Assembly: GCF_021869535.1 (NCBI RefSeq)
Contig: NW_026262734.1
Coordinates: forward strand, 98,585,285 to 98,649,284
Direction: 5' to 3'
Length of the DNA stretch: 64,000 nucleotides
Source of the DNA: Mytilus californianus
Taxonomy: Eukaryota; Mollusca; Bivalvia; Mytilida; Mytilidae
Below the pieces are notes generated by a model, which saw only the letters and a program-made list of their open reading frames with translations, was not told the origin of the DNA and did not search any database. The position numbers and the translations under genes are program-made. Positions within the stretch are counted from its first letter, which is position 1; the number at the start of each line of letters is the position of its first letter. Positions 11,336 to 23,775 of this stretch are shown piece by piece.

Positions 11336-11420
11336 TAGTAAAAGTGGTACAGTTTTAGCCGTAAATGGAGTTCCTATAGGACATTGCATTGCATATATTT
11401 ACAGAAATGCATCCTATATT
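11335..11420. repeat. Duplication copy A, second part
   Basis: 'agtaaaagtggtacagtttt' and 'atatttacagaaatgca' match 12265-12350 in the same orientation. Confidence 0.75.
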
Positions 11421-11585
11421 GGGTGAAAAAAGAACATGTTGAGTTTCACCAAATCTGGTTTATCTTCAGTCTTAATGAAATTAAAGAAAATATAAAGTTT
11501 TATATATATTTCATGAAGATTGAGAAAATCCTGGGCTTTTGCTATGAAAACTCAGCATAAACTCAAAGTTTACAATATAAAAATA

Positions 11586-11885
11586 AGAAGATGTGGTATG
11601 ATTGCCAATGAGACAAATCTCCACAAGAGACCAAATGACACAGAAATTAATAACTATAGATCACCTTTCGGTCTTCAACAATGAGCAAAACCCATACCCC
11701 ATAGTCTGCTATAAAAGGCCCCGAATGACAAACGTAAAACAATTCAAACAAGAAAACTATCTGCCTAATATATGGTACAAAATAATGAACGAAAAACAAA
11801 TATGATGCACAGAAACAAACAACAACCACTGAATAACAGGCTCCTGAATTGGGACAGGCACATACAGAATATGGCGGTATAAACC
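11586..11885 (+). repeat. Common mussel interspersed repeat (copy 2, long)
   Basis: Nearly full-length copy beginning 'aagaagatgtggtatgattg' and reaching the 'ggctcctgaattgggacagg' and 'cacatacagaatatgg' tail. The open frames on both strands here are repeat shadows. Confidence 0.85.
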
Positions 11886-11914
11886 ATTTTTCTATTTGAA
11901 TGAATGTTAGTATA

Positions 11915-12350
11915 GGTTGCACTTTGTAAATACAGCTGTTTCACAAACCACACCTCTTTTGATGAGATATATGATATTCATAGATGTTTTGGTTTTTTTT
12001 ACCTACTGGTTCCCAGATAAGATCTCTATGTTTCATCTCGTGAAACATAACTTTGGAATGTTACCAGTTTAAATATAGATGGGTAGCGGCGAAATTTAAA
12101 TCTGAGGAAGACCCTAAGTCAAGGGAGGTGTAGTACAGAATTTTAGTATAAGGTGAAACGCTTAGAAGTTCGGGGCATATAAATGTTGAAATTATGGCGC
12201 ACAACCCTATATTTTGACCTTTGAAAAAATAGTAATGTATATGAGCTTTCCATTCTAGGATTTAATTTGTAGTAAAAGTGGTACAGTTTTAGCTGTAAAA
12301 GGAGTTCATATGGGAAATTGCATTGGATATATTTACAGAAGTGCAACCTA
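11915..12350. repeat. Direct local duplication, copy B
   Basis: Counterpart of 10735-11090 joined directly to the counterpart of 11335-11420, without the inverted repeat that splits copy A. Divergence between copies is modest, mostly point changes. Confidence 0.8.
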
Positions 12351-12604
12351 CAAGAATGGTGTATGGAGCAACCATTATCTTATTTTTTTATAGGTAAAAT
12401 TTACGGTGCGAAAATGATACATGCTTTAAAATGGATAAAACTCTCTATTAGTTTTACTTTTAAAAAATATATGTTACATAAGTACATTGAAGAAAATTTC
12501 TTAAATACACATTAATGTATGATAACGATTTCAGAGCACGATACATGTTTCTTGAATAACCTTTATCCAGTATGTTCGTTGTAATGAGATTGAAGACATA
12601 ATAT

Positions 12605-12660
12605 ATAGATATAAGAAGATGTGGTATGAGTGCAAATGAGACAACTCTCCATCCAATCAC
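12605..12660 (+). repeat. Common mussel interspersed repeat, 5' stub
   Basis: 'ataagaagatgtggtatgag' and 'caaatgagacaactctccat' only; the rest of the element is missing. Confidence 0.75.
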
Positions 12661-12841
12661 AATTTGTAAAATAAGTCTTTTATGAAATTTTGAAGTAAAT
12701 AAATCTATCTTCTCATCTAAGAATAGAAATAAAAAGGATTATCAAGCAATCGTTATGTTATATTCTTTAATTGGAAGTCTTGTAATCATTAATGTTTGGT
12801 TTCTTTCAATCACAGATACGCAGTGATTTAATTTGAAAGTG

Positions 12842-12960
12842 TGAAAAGATGTCGATTAAAATGGCAGTATCAAAAGGTAAGCTATGTGATCGTGTTGTTG
12901 CAGTACCTCGCGTCACAGGATGTAATGGAATTTGTTACTCAGCTTTCCTTGATAACTAGA
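12842..12960 (+). pseudogene. Second retropepsin-like scrap
   Basis: Parallel to 10505-10620: the frame gives MAVSKGKL, VVAVPRVTGCNG, then a stop after LDN. The active-site triad Asp-Thr-Gly is replaced by Val-Thr-Gly. It is short and broken, and interpretable only by comparison with the first copy. Confidence 0.55.
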
Positions 12961-13284
12961 CATTCCTTTCTCCTTTTAAACTGTATACCTAACAACAAAA
13001 TTATTTTCATTTACCTCTGTTATATATTATTGTAAATTGTTTAAGGTTATTGTTGTTTTTCTGAAATTGTTTAACATTTCACAGCAGTATTATACTGTTA
13101 CTTTAATTATTCATCCCTTATTTTATTGATTTTGTATTTACATTGTATCATAGATCAAATTTATTCGTTCAGTGTATGTTCACTTGTGCTAATATGTCTT
13201 TTGATTGAGTTATGCCATTTCAATTGATATTTTATAGTGTGTCTTTCTATGTTGTGATGTTACACTATTGTTTCAGATAAGGGT

Positions 13285-13620
13285 GAAGGTTTGGTACCAT
13301 TAAAACGTTTTATCGCGCTGCAATTGATTGCACCTGTCCTAAGTCAGGATTCTGATGTTTAGTAGTTGTCGTTTGTTGATGTGGTTCATAAGTGTTTCTC
13401 GTTTCTCGTTTTTTATGTAGATTAGACCGTTGGTTTTCCAGTTTGAATGGTTTTACACTAGTAATTTTTGGGACCCTTAATAGCTTGCTGTGCGGTGTGA
13501 GCCAAGGCTCCGTGTTGAAGACCGTACTTTGACCTATAATGGTTTACTTTTATAAATTGTGACTTGGATGGAGAGTTGTCTCATTGGCACTCATACCACA
13601 TCTTCTTATATCTATGTTTT
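13285..13620 (-). repeat. Common mussel interspersed repeat, inverted, diverged
   Basis: Ends 'gagagttgtctcattggcac' and 'ataccacatcttcttata', the reverse complement of the repeat start; the interior retains the 'tagaccgttggttttc' block. Interior divergence is higher than in the copies at 11586 or 28314. Confidence 0.8.
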
Positions 13621-14519
13621 GCATATTTATTAGCAAATGTGTCCATCCATCCAAACGTGCCCGAATCACACATTATCTATTATTAAGATAGTTAGGTATC
13701 ACCACAAAATAACTCACTAACAAAACGATATATTAAATGTTTAAGACTAATAAATTGCGATTTTTATGTTCACTCTAAATTTGCATGCCACTAGTAAAGA
13801 ACTAATGTTGAAATCTTGCTAAATAAAAGCAACCGGCGTTGAACAATCTAATGCTTATAAATAACCACTTAATCAATAGTTGAATTCTTAATTGTGAAGT
13901 GCCTCAATTTAAAATTTAAAACAATATTAAAACCACTGCAAGTAAAAATATATTGTACTATTCTTTTTCCTATTTGGTGTCTGTTTGTATATACGCATCT
14001 CTACACCTTTCCTGCAGGTGTTCTTGGATAGTGACTTTTTATTTTTTAGAATCTTGCAAAACTCGGTATCATAAATCATGTTGAGTTGTTGAAAACGTTA
14101 TTGGCGTCACTGAGGACATATTAGAGCTAAATGTTTTGAGACGTTCTGTGTTTTTAAAGTGGGCACGTTTCGGCGAGTAACTATTATCGGACACATTTGG
14201 GCATGGACACGTTTGGAATTGTTGCATATATATTGGTTTCCAAAGGGTGTTAGAATTATTATGTAGATAACACAACTTAAAAATGTAAATACAGTCATCC
14301 TACAATATAAATGTGCGTCAATAAAATATTACGTTACCACAGCAGATTAATGAAAACAACAATCCTAGAAGATATTTGTACATGATCAGCAATGTTTTTT
14401 TCACTCTATTGTTGGACAATATTTTCCACTTAATCAACAAAACTAATATATATCTTCCTTATTTTGAGTGGCTGCGAAATACCTTTTTGTTCACTATTAA
14501 CAAAATTCGAATATAACTT
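13621..14519. other. No feature supported
   Basis: AT-rich, short overlapping minus-strand open frames at 14069-14298 without recognisable content. Confidence 0.45.
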
Positions 14520-14884
14520 CAATAGAATATCCCGTTTTGAAATAATTTAGAAACTAAATCTATGTAACATCTTGAATTGAGGGAAGAAGAAAATATTGGA
14601 AATGCATTTTAAAATATTCCCTTTTATTTGACTATTTTGTATAGACTAGATGCTAATAAAAATCATCCTATAAATTATTAATGATTTTTTCCGAAACGAT
14701 ATATTTTGTCAAGAACATAATCGAGAAAATGAACCATCGGTAACAATCCGTAACAATCCGTAACACAGACTTGAATGCGTTAAATTTTATTGTTTTCATA
14801 AAGGCAATCTAAAGTTGCTTTGACAATACTTCGAATTCCAATAGATTTAGTTTCTAAATTATTTCAAAACGGGATATTCTATTG
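14520..14884. mobile_element. MITE-like element with ~44-bp perfect terminal inverted repeats
   Basis: Bases 14520-14563 (CAATAGAATATCCCG ... AAACTAAATCTAT) are the exact reverse complement of 14841-14884. The enclosed ~275 bp is AT-rich and non-coding and contains a short tandem triplication of 'aacaatccgt' at 14742-14762. Small size, inverted termini and no ORF fit a non-autonomous DNA transposon. No target-site duplication was identified. Confidence 0.75.
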
Positions 14885-15900
14885 GATGTTGTAGTGGTTA
14901 GTTCGAATTCGGTAATACTGTATATTTGCAAAAAAAATTGACTCGATGTTTCATTTCTATTTTCTAATGTATATATTCTCATAAAAAAACAATAGTAGTA
15001 TTATTTTCGATGTAGAAACAGACAGTCTGAAACATACTCTTACTTGATCATCTGAAACCTACAAGATCTTTCTCTGTACTGTGAAAAATATTTTCAACAT
15101 CATTTTATTCACAAACATACAAAATAATTAATTTCCTTCTATAGTTTGAAATTTTAAAAAGTGCTTTCCTTGAAGCTTAGTACAAAACATAGTACACATC
15201 TCATGCATTAAATCCTTTCTAAATGATTTTTACAGTTTGTTCTTATCTTTTGCTTTTACAATACTGTCCAAGCTAGGTTAGGGGATGGTAAGGGCTAAAC
15301 ACATGTTTAAACCCGCATCATTTTTTATGTTTGAACAAGGAGCCTGTAATCCAGTGATTGTAGTAAGTTGTTGTCTGTCAAAGTTGTTTTTCATTTAAAA
15401 ATTTTTGCATTAGTCAGATCGTTGGTTTTCTCTTGTTTTAAGGGAGTGAGTTCAATAAGGGACCTTTTTGAAGGGACCTTTTTGACTCGCAAATTAATGC
15501 CACTGTTTCAAGATAAAAAGTTCCTCAAGTCGAGAAAAAGACATGTAAGAAAGTTACATAGAACTATCTTTGTCGTGATTTTCTAATAAAACCTTGACAT
15601 GTATAAACTAGGTTTAATCAACCATACTCAAAATATGCCAAAATAGAGATTTTGGTGAAAAGTCGACAAACTTGTCCTGTTTTTCTACCACCTTTAGGCC
15701 CAGTAAACAAAGAGCGCTAGATTTGACTAACTAAATGTTCAAGTCAGATAGGTGATTTGTTAACATAATATTATTATTTTTTTTGTCTATATGTTTCCGT
15801 TTATAAAGCGAATTAAAATGTACCTGTTTTCATAAAAAATATTTAAAAATGTATTTGTTATTTGTGAACGCTTAGACTTAAAATGTATACAATAATGCGT
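14885..15900. other. No gene; one repeat fragment
   Basis: A degraded piece of the common interspersed repeat is visible at about 15330-15450 ('gagcctgtaatccagtg', 'gatcgttggttttctc'). The remainder has no supported feature. Confidence 0.5.
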
Positions 15901-15904
15901 GTTT

Positions 15905-16130
15905 CTTATCTTTTCCGTTGCCACAATAAGTAAAACCCGAACTGTATAGTCAGCTATCAAAAGCCAAGAAATGACAAAATGGCATAAAATTGTTTTAGAA
16001 AACGAATGACATCGATTACCGTTAATTCGCCTCTGTTCATACAAGTGAGAGGTTAAGCTTAAATACCAGGTTTAATGCACCATTTTCTACATAAGGAAAT
16101 GCCTGTACCAAGTCAGGAATATGACAGTTT
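15905..16130 (+). repeat. Two interspersed-repeat fragments
   Basis: 15915-16030 is a diverged piece of the common repeat ('tatagtcagctatcaaaa'). 16065-16130 carries 'aggtttaatgcaccatttt' and 'atgcctgtaccaagtcag', matching 855-940. Confidence 0.65.
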
Positions 16131-16289
16131 TACTTTTTTCTTTTATAAAAGTTATAGGACATTTTTTATTTTTTATCCCCTGATAAAATCTTGCTCTGTT
16201 TTCTTTATCTCTGAGTCTTTTAACGTTAGGCGTACATACATGGATGTCTTTTATCATATTGAGTTTTGTCTTGATTGTTCTTAAAGGTG

Positions 16290-17050
16290 TTATTTGCCAT
16301 AATTAAGGTGGCTGGGTGGTATAAATATCTAATATAGGATTTGGCTAATACTTTTTATAAATGAACTTTATCATATATTAAGTGGAAAATAAAAATAAAA
16401 AAATGGGTTCACCATCTAGTTAAATTTTTTTGAAGGGTTCAAGTTTATTGGTTTTCATTCAAGATTACTATAGAAATGATAGGGAAATGAATGCATAGCC
16501 ATCTTTTTTGAAGAATTTCTCATGAAACCTAATATAGGATTTTTTAATGTTTGTGTTTTTCAGTTGCTGAAATAGTCTTTTTAAATAATAAAAAGTAAAA
16601 TCAACAAGTCACCGTCTAGTTAAGACAAAAAATGTACATCATTAAAAATAATGAGCATTTTTTCAAAAAGGGAGATAACTCTGTCTTTTACACATTTTTC
16701 TAATTTTGAAACCAGATATAGAAAGACCTGGTTATAAAAACTAGTTATACCTTCTATACATGTAAGATCATTTATAATATATATAACATTTCCAAAAAGT
16801 TGATTTGCTTATTGGTTGCCATGGCAACCAGCAGTCAAAATGGAAAATCACTATTTTTTGGGATTTTTTATAATTTTCAGTTCAAATTCAATACCAAACA
16901 ATTTGAAAAATGAGCAGGCAGTATCTATTACAATAGGGGTGTTTTTTTTTAGAACCTGCATATTTCTATGGACTGTGGAATCCCTGAGGCAAATAGTTCT
17001 TAGTTTGTCTGCCCGTTCACTTGTTTAAAACCACTGGTTTCAGTTGATAA
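16290..17050. repeat. Probable interspersed repeat with internal duplication
   Basis: Two internal echoes (CTAATATAGGATTT near 16330 and 16530; 'tcaccatctagttaa' near 16410 and 'tcaccgtctagttaa' near 16608) indicate an internal ~200-bp direct duplication. A GC-balanced palindrome 'ggttgccatggcaacc' lies at 16814-16829. No real coding sequence. Confidence 0.5.
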
Positions 17051-17460
17051 TTTTAGTATCTCTTGCTTGATTGTAATAAAACTTGCCTTTTTTATGAAAC
17101 CTAGAGACTCACTCAGACACCTGACTTGAACTGATTTTTCGGTTTACAAAACAATCCTTCATCTGCAATAAATATCCCACCTCAGGGACCTCTAACATTA
17201 GTATTCCAATTTTGGTGAAACTTTGCAAGGTATTTTTATTTTATTGGTGTTTTGTACATAAATCAGGCTGTTTTGACATGTTTGAATTGCCTTACATTTG
17301 TCATTTGGTTTTATAGCTTGCCAAACGGTATGGAGTTGGCTCATTGTTGAAGGCCATTGGGGTACATATAACTCTTAACTTCTATCTCTTTTGGTCTCTG
17401 GTAGCAGGTTTTCTCAGTGGCAATCATGCCCAGTATATCCCACCTTTTTATATATATTTG
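17051..17460. repeat. Diverged interspersed-repeat fragment (inverted)
   Basis: From about 17270, 'cttacatttgtcatttgg' and 'tcattgttgaaggccat' through to 'atcatgcccagtatatccc' can be aligned block by block with the inverted common repeat, but with many changes. Confidence 0.5.
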
Positions 17461-19539
17461 AAATTTTATACACAATGCTGACAAATATAGCACACAGGAC
17501 AGCTTCTATGTTTGTTGTATAATGGAATTATTACAGGAGCATATCTAAGTTTGACATGGACAAATTCTTCTTTCATTTCCTAGTACTTGTTTATGTATAA
17601 AAATTAATACATGAGATAGTTGAACCTGATACACCCGCCATTTAATCCTTTTTTATATCTGTCAATTTATCCGTTTTATGCTTTTTGAAATTACATACAT
17701 AAAAAATTTCAGGTTAAATAGTGTGTTTTTAGATTTGTATTAAATAGAAAATGTGTCTATAAGACACAGGATGTCCTGCCATTAAATGTAGGTCACAGTA
17801 ATCAAATTGTTGATGACCTGTGTGGTATCATAAAAGAATACTGTAGTGATGATATATCACAATAGGTTTCTGTGAAATAAACCTAAACACAAGACTTAAC
17901 CAAAGACACAAAAGCAATAAATGTAGGTCAAAGTGACTCAAGTACATTGTAATGTATAGTACTACTAGTATACAAGATGTCTGTGGAGAAAAAATATCAC
18001 TGATATATTACCATTAGTTTCTGAGAAATAGAGATAAATGCAAAACTTTACTGGAAAGGGATGTACATACTTATGGACTGACAGAGGTATACTAGTATCA
18101 ATCTATATAATCCATCCACATTTGTGGCAGGGCATAATAAAATCCAATCTTGGTAACTTTTTCAAATAAATATAAATAACAACATGCAGTATTGTGACAA
18201 AACTACTCATTTATGATCAAATTTCAGTTCCCATAAATTACTTATTTAGATTCAATAAATTCCCCTAAATATTTAACTAATTTAAAAATGTTGAAAAGCA
18301 TGGTTTGATTAGTAGCAGGCCAACTTCACAGGTTTATTCTATTCATATAACCTTATGATTTTCTTTTCACAGTGTGCCAATTTTTCAAAAATCCTGTTCT
18401 GTATAATCAGTTATGCAAATACTTGTCCCCCCCCCCTTCCTCCCTCTTACAATTAATTTAAGTGCACACATGTTTTTTATGCTAAAACAGTGTTTTTGAG
18501 ATTTATAAAGTTCTCAACAGTAAATTATGTTGATAAGTGTACCTGTTTCGTTTCATATACTACTTTTATTTTCTCTGGTAGGATAGTAAGTTCACCAAAT
18601 ACAATGAACATGTGTATGACAATTGGGACTAAAATAACACGCAAGTTTTCCACTAAAAATTGAAAATATATTGCATCAGCATACATTGTACTTCTTAACA
18701 TATGCAAAAACAATCTATTTCCTATAGCTTCTGTATTAATTTTTATGTGTAAATATGCGTTATTGCCTAAATTGACCAAATAACTTTTTTTCAATCATGA
18801 TGATGATGGGAGTTTTTAACGACCTTGACTGGCTATACAGCCCTTGCACTGTCGGTTTTTTTTTCTATTCAATTATACATGGCCAAGCACGTTTTATATT
18901 CATGAAGAATTAAAAAACCTTAAAAATTTTAAATTGGTAGAAAAAAAACATTTTAATGTCATGCATCATGCATGTAAAGCCACCTTCTTTTGATAATCTT
19001 GTATTTTTCAGGCACACATTAATTTAAATTTTGAATAATTGTAATAAATCTTGAATCCTTGATACACTGAATGATTCTTCATTGAATTGCTTTACATACA
19101 TGCTACATAATATATTAGGGCATTTAACATTGTTAAATAAAAAAATATAAAAAATAAACTACCTAAGCTACATGATTAAAATGGATATGTCAGTATTGTC
19201 TTTAATAAAGATTGTATATTTACTTTGTCAACTCTTTTATAATTCCCTAATCTAACATGTCTAAGGTCATGCAAAGTCTATAAAAAATGTCTATTCAGTT
19301 TGAAAATAAAATTATTTCATTATTTTAAAGAGGTGGATTTAGGGGAGGTACATATATGGTTAATTCATAGCCTTTTTACATGTCCCACTTCAACCGTTGC
19401 CTGGTTTGGGAAGCCTTTTGCCCCTTTTTTCGAAATCCTGGAAACATATTTGTAACATTTTGTTACCTGCAGTTCTTTCAGACAATACCTGGTAAATGAA
19501 AATATAATAAAAACACACTAGACTTGCACTTTCTCAATT
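17461..19539. other. AT-rich intergenic stretch, no gene seen
   Basis: No ORF with recognisable content and no structured repeat beyond a C-rich tract at 18427-18442. The longest open frame (18525-18794, minus) has no features of a protein family that I know. Confidence 0.45.
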
Positions 19540-19690
19540 AAATTTTTGCGGGCCTTTTAAATCTGACTATGTGGTATGGGCTTTGCTCATTGTCGAATGC
19601 GGTACAGTGACCTATAGTTGTTAATTTCTGTGTCATTTGTTCTTTTGTTTTATTGGATATCATACGGTACCACATCTTTTTTTTATATAA
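19540..19690 (-). repeat. Common mussel interspersed repeat, inverted
   Basis: 'gggctttgctcattgtcgaa' and 'gttgttaatttctgtgtcat' with terminal 'taccacatctttt' match the reverse complement of the family. Confidence 0.75.
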
Positions 19691-20424
19691 TGTTCTACTT
19701 TTAGACAAAAATATATATTAAAATCATAGAATATCTACCAGCTCTAACTCAAAATATGGACGTTCACTTCCCATATGTTAAAAAATACAAAAATGTACAT
19801 TCATTAGTATGTAATAAAGAAAATATAAAAGTAATGAATCATGAAATAACATGAATAACCTTTTACATTTTGCCACTGTGAAAATAATTATAAGAACTAT
19901 TACATGTACCCTCCTTTTTCAATTCCAACTAATTTATAAGGATAGCCTGATTTGAATTAATCTAACTTTTTAATTATGTCCATGAAAAGTGTACTGTTCT
20001 AGCAAAACACATACTGATATACCTTAATTAAGACATTTTACATAAAATTTAACAAAGAGAACAAAATTTTAATACAACAGTAAATTGTTTGAAATATATA
20101 GTTCAATATGCACCTCACCTTATCCATGTTATCATTAAATAATTAACACAGTATATGTGCCAAGTTTTACATGAATAATCTACAGGAGGGACCCAGAATT
20201 TTTTAAAAAGAGAATGGTGGGGTTACTGATTGATGGACAGACAGACTGACTGACAAAGTGCAAACCAAAAGTCCCATTCGACTTCGTTGGTAGGGAACTA
20301 ATAATCTAAACTAACAACAGAGTAAATGAAAATTCTGTTTGCAAAAGAAACCCCTGCCGTTATCCCCGAAAAATCAAATAGTCATTAATATTAATTTACC
20401 TATAGTGTCTATGTAGACAACATT
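19691..20424. other. No feature supported
   Basis: AT-rich. The stretch near 20220-20300 contains 'gacagacagactgactgac', a short GACT-rich simple-sequence run. Confidence 0.45.
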
Positions 20425-20725
20425 CTGTATGTATGTGCTTGTCCCAAGTCAGGAGCCTGTAATGCAGTGGTTGTCGTTTGTTGGTGTGTCACATTTTTGT
20501 TATTGGTTCATTTTTTGTACATAAATTAGACCGTTAGTTTTCTCGTTTGAATTGTTTTACATTTGCCATTTTGGGGCCTTTTATAGCTGACTTTATATTC
20601 GCGGTATGGGCTTTGTTCATTGTTGAAGGTCGTACGGTGACCTATAGTTGTTAATTTCTGTGTCATTTGGTCTTGTGGAGAGTTGTCTCATTGGCAATCA
20701 TACCACATCTTCTTTTTTTTTTTAT
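20425..20725 (-). repeat. Common mussel interspersed repeat, inverted, near full length
   Basis: Reads from 'gtgcttgtcccaagtcagga' to 'gagagttgtctcattggcaa' and 'tcataccacatcttc'. It is the reverse complement of the 11586 and 28314 copies and is one of the better preserved. Confidence 0.85.
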
Positions 20726-22069
20726 ATATAACACAACTGCCAAGTTGCAAATAAATGGTGATTTAGTCAACACACAAGGAGTCGGTTTTATAAAAACTCA
20801 CAACTAACATTTATCGTATATGAATTGTTTATGAATTACATTGTACTGTCGATCTTAGTTGTAAGATTAACCATGTTAATGTGAAAACGACTCCTGGACC
20901 CTAAGTGGTCTGTAAAAAATGTGTCATAACATTTACCACAAGTACATTGTACATTGAGCATCACTCATTTTAGTGTGGGTATTATTGCTGTGTTTTTGCT
21001 TATTCCACATTGGTTACTGACAGTGGAGGGTTAACTTCTGACAAAACATGTTTAACCTCGCTTAAATATTGTTTGCGCCTCACCCTGTCCCAAGTCGTGA
21101 AATTCTAGTCTTTTTTAGTCTTGTTTGTATTTTATTTTTTGGTTTATTTATGTTTTGGCGTTAAGTGTGACGTCCATTTTCTCTGGACAATACATCATTG
21201 TTTAGGGGCTAGCAAGACCCTGCCTCCAGGAGCTGGATTTTCTCGCTGTGTTGAAGACCCATTATACCCATAGTGGCCACGGGTCATCTTCTGCTATTTG
21301 ATCGCATTGTTGTCCTGACATATAATTTTCCCCGTTTCCATTCTCAATATTATATAATTTATAATACACATTTAATAATGTGTGTCCGTGTTTTTTGCTT
21401 TTTTTCCATTTCCGTTAAAAAAAAAAACTTTTAAATGATTTTATGGTCGTGAATCATTCTTGTGCTGGGATCATTTGAACACGATGTAAAATATATCTTC
21501 AATAAACGAAGGATCGCATCGCTAGAAACTTAAAGAAGAATTACTTACATTATTCATTGTTTGTTTACAAAATATTACATACATTTTACGCATATTTCCG
21601 GGTTCTTTTCTAGTGTAAAACAAGTGTGAAACTGCTTCAGAAGATACTAAAATGAAGATTGTGTTCTAATTTTTTCGATCTTTGTTTCAGTATTCATGAA
21701 AAGCAGCCCACGTGTTCGATTATTGCGATTTATCTTGTGTTTATCCTCTCACGCCGGCAAGAACATGCCATTACCACAAAACGGACGTGCATTTGCAACA
21801 ATGAAAATAGCAATAAATTTTTTTTGTAAAATTCTAGAATTACAGTTTTCGATAACAACATTCTTTTGTTATATATTTAAATCAAATAGATTATTTATAA
21901 TAATCAAAATTAATTATTATTGACAATTACGACAATAGGATGACTTGCGATATCGATGCACAACTTCCTGCGCAGTTGGCGCGAAAATTTGAACCCGCGA
22001 GCCCCCTTAAAGTACGCTCGACTGGCTTGTATTTACTTTCTTTGTTGGTAAATTAAAAAAGGTGTATAT
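20726..22069. other. No gene seen; possible old repeat
   Basis: 21000-21340 reads like an interspersed repeat ('agggttaacttctgaca', 'gaccctgcctccaggagc') but has no second copy in the window to prove it. The rest is AT-rich. Confidence 0.4.
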
Positions 22070-23420
22070 AAAAAAACATGTCTCGAAAGATGTTAAAAAG
22101 TCTGCACTATTCACCGACGTTATGCAGGACATAAAACACCTGATTACAACATTAAATAATTTACACGATAACAGAGAGTCAAACTTACAATTACGTCTGA
22201 AAACTAAATCAGTAATAACCAAACAGATCAGTGAAGTTAAATCCCGATTATTGAAACAAATAGATAATCTTGAACACGATTTCCATGCAAACTGTCATCT
22301 CTCCAACGGAAACACGAGATTGAAATCAACAAACAAAAGTAGAAATAACACATGTTCTGGACAACTTAAAAGCAACTGAGGATGAAATTGATTTTTTCTG
22401 AAAGATCATGGGTCAAATAATCAGTTATTTATAGCCTTGCACCAACATGTAACAAAGGTCCAAAATTACACCGAAGCAAAAGTTCTGCAGATGGTACCCA
22501 ATTCACAAGAGATCGAAATAAACTTCGATGAAAAGAAAGTTAAAACAAAGATTGATTCATTTGAACCACTGTCGAAACTGTCAACCCATGTCAAGTTCAA
22601 TACATATATCAAGTAATTTCAGCAGGCCCAAATCATTGCAGAATCAAGAAAAAGTAATGTTGGGTTTGAAAAGGATACTGAATTAAACTCAAAACTGGGG
22701 TGAAATATATTCTTAAAGATGCATCACAACGGACAATAAGCTGCTACTGACTAATGATGTGTCATCAGATCCGAAACTGTATGTCTACAGTAAATGTAAG
22801 GATTATAAGAATGCGATTACGTTTTCCAGTAGTCCATTTTGTGTTGCTATGATACCTGGCACAGACAGAGCTTGTGTTACCTTGCCTGAAGAGAAATCTT
22901 TTCAATTCATGAACACGACAACGATGACAAACTGCGACAAAGTTAATTTTGAATTTACATGTTTTGGTACCACTGCTGGACATGGCAGAGTTCACGTTGG
23001 TGGTGTAGGCGGCGATACTATAAAAACATTAGACACCAATGGGACAATTCTATCTCAATTACACATGGACCTGATAAAATTTACTATGTCATAGTTACGA
23101 TGATAATCACGAGCAGTTCATTGTTAGATGTCCTAACAAACTCCCGTGTATCAAATTAGATGGAACAGTAGTATACAGTTAGGACGTGTCTGGTACAGCA
23201 GGAGTAACACGCGATAGACAAAGTAACGTTTATTACGGTGGTTACTATGACAGCAACATACATAGAATGTCACCAGATGGGAAAAACTGTGAATAAATGA
23301 TGAACAATGACGATGGTATTGACCAACCGTATGGAATGTGTTTTAACAATGACTACACAAAACTGTTTTGTTATTAATAAGTGTAAGACATCCGTGTTTG
23401 TATATAACTGTATTGATTAT
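22070..23420 (+). pseudogene. 5'-truncated pseudogene of the TRIM-like gene
   Basis: Homologous to 43438-44770 in the intact gene. It begins at the codon corresponding to His106, immediately after the second B-box, so both zinc-binding B-boxes are absent. The coiled-coil part reads HVSKDVKKSALFTDVMQ and matches closely. Later the C-terminal domain reads SSDPKLYVYSKCKDYKNAIT and GTDRACVTLPEE. In-frame stops and frameshifts occur (for example near 22380, 22690, 23092 and 23295), and no ATG/UTR context is preserved upstream. Because the parent coding region is a single exon, intron loss cannot be used to tell retroposition from segmental duplication; no poly(A) tail follows. It has the same orientation as the parent about 21 kb away. 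Confidence 0.9.
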
Positions 23421-23439
23421 TTATAATGGCTGGCGTAGG

Positions 23440-23462
23440 ACTATATATATATATATATATAC
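23440..23462. repeat. (TA)n microsatellite
   Basis: About ten TA dinucleotides just beyond the pseudogene. Confidence 0.85.
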
Positions 23463-23686
23463 AGGTTATAACAAAGGTCGATTACAAATATGATTTAGCG
23501 TTTCTTATTTTTAAGTAATGTAACACATTATCATTATTTTACGAAAATTTCCTTTGATCTTACTGACTGATAATTTCCTTTCTCAGCACAGCAGAGTGAT
23601 ATGAAAAATTATCGCCAGTCACTAAGGGCGCACGTGCCGTTCTCAATGAAATTAACAACGTGGTCATAGGTAAAATAGCGATAAAC

Positions 23687-23772
23687 AGATTATCATTGGT
23701 CATCTCAACTCGATTGACCCGTACCGGCTCAAGCGAGAAAATCAATCTCGTTGAGATGACCAACGATAATCT
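23687..23772. repeat. Hairpin-forming inverted repeat (~30-bp arms)
   Basis: Arm 23687-23717 (AGATTATCATTGGTCATCTC ...) pairs with 23741-23772 (... GAGATGACCAACGATAATCT) with only a few mismatches around a ~23-bp GC-richer loop. Probably a small foldback/MITE. Confidence 0.75.
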
Positions 23773-23775
23773 ATA

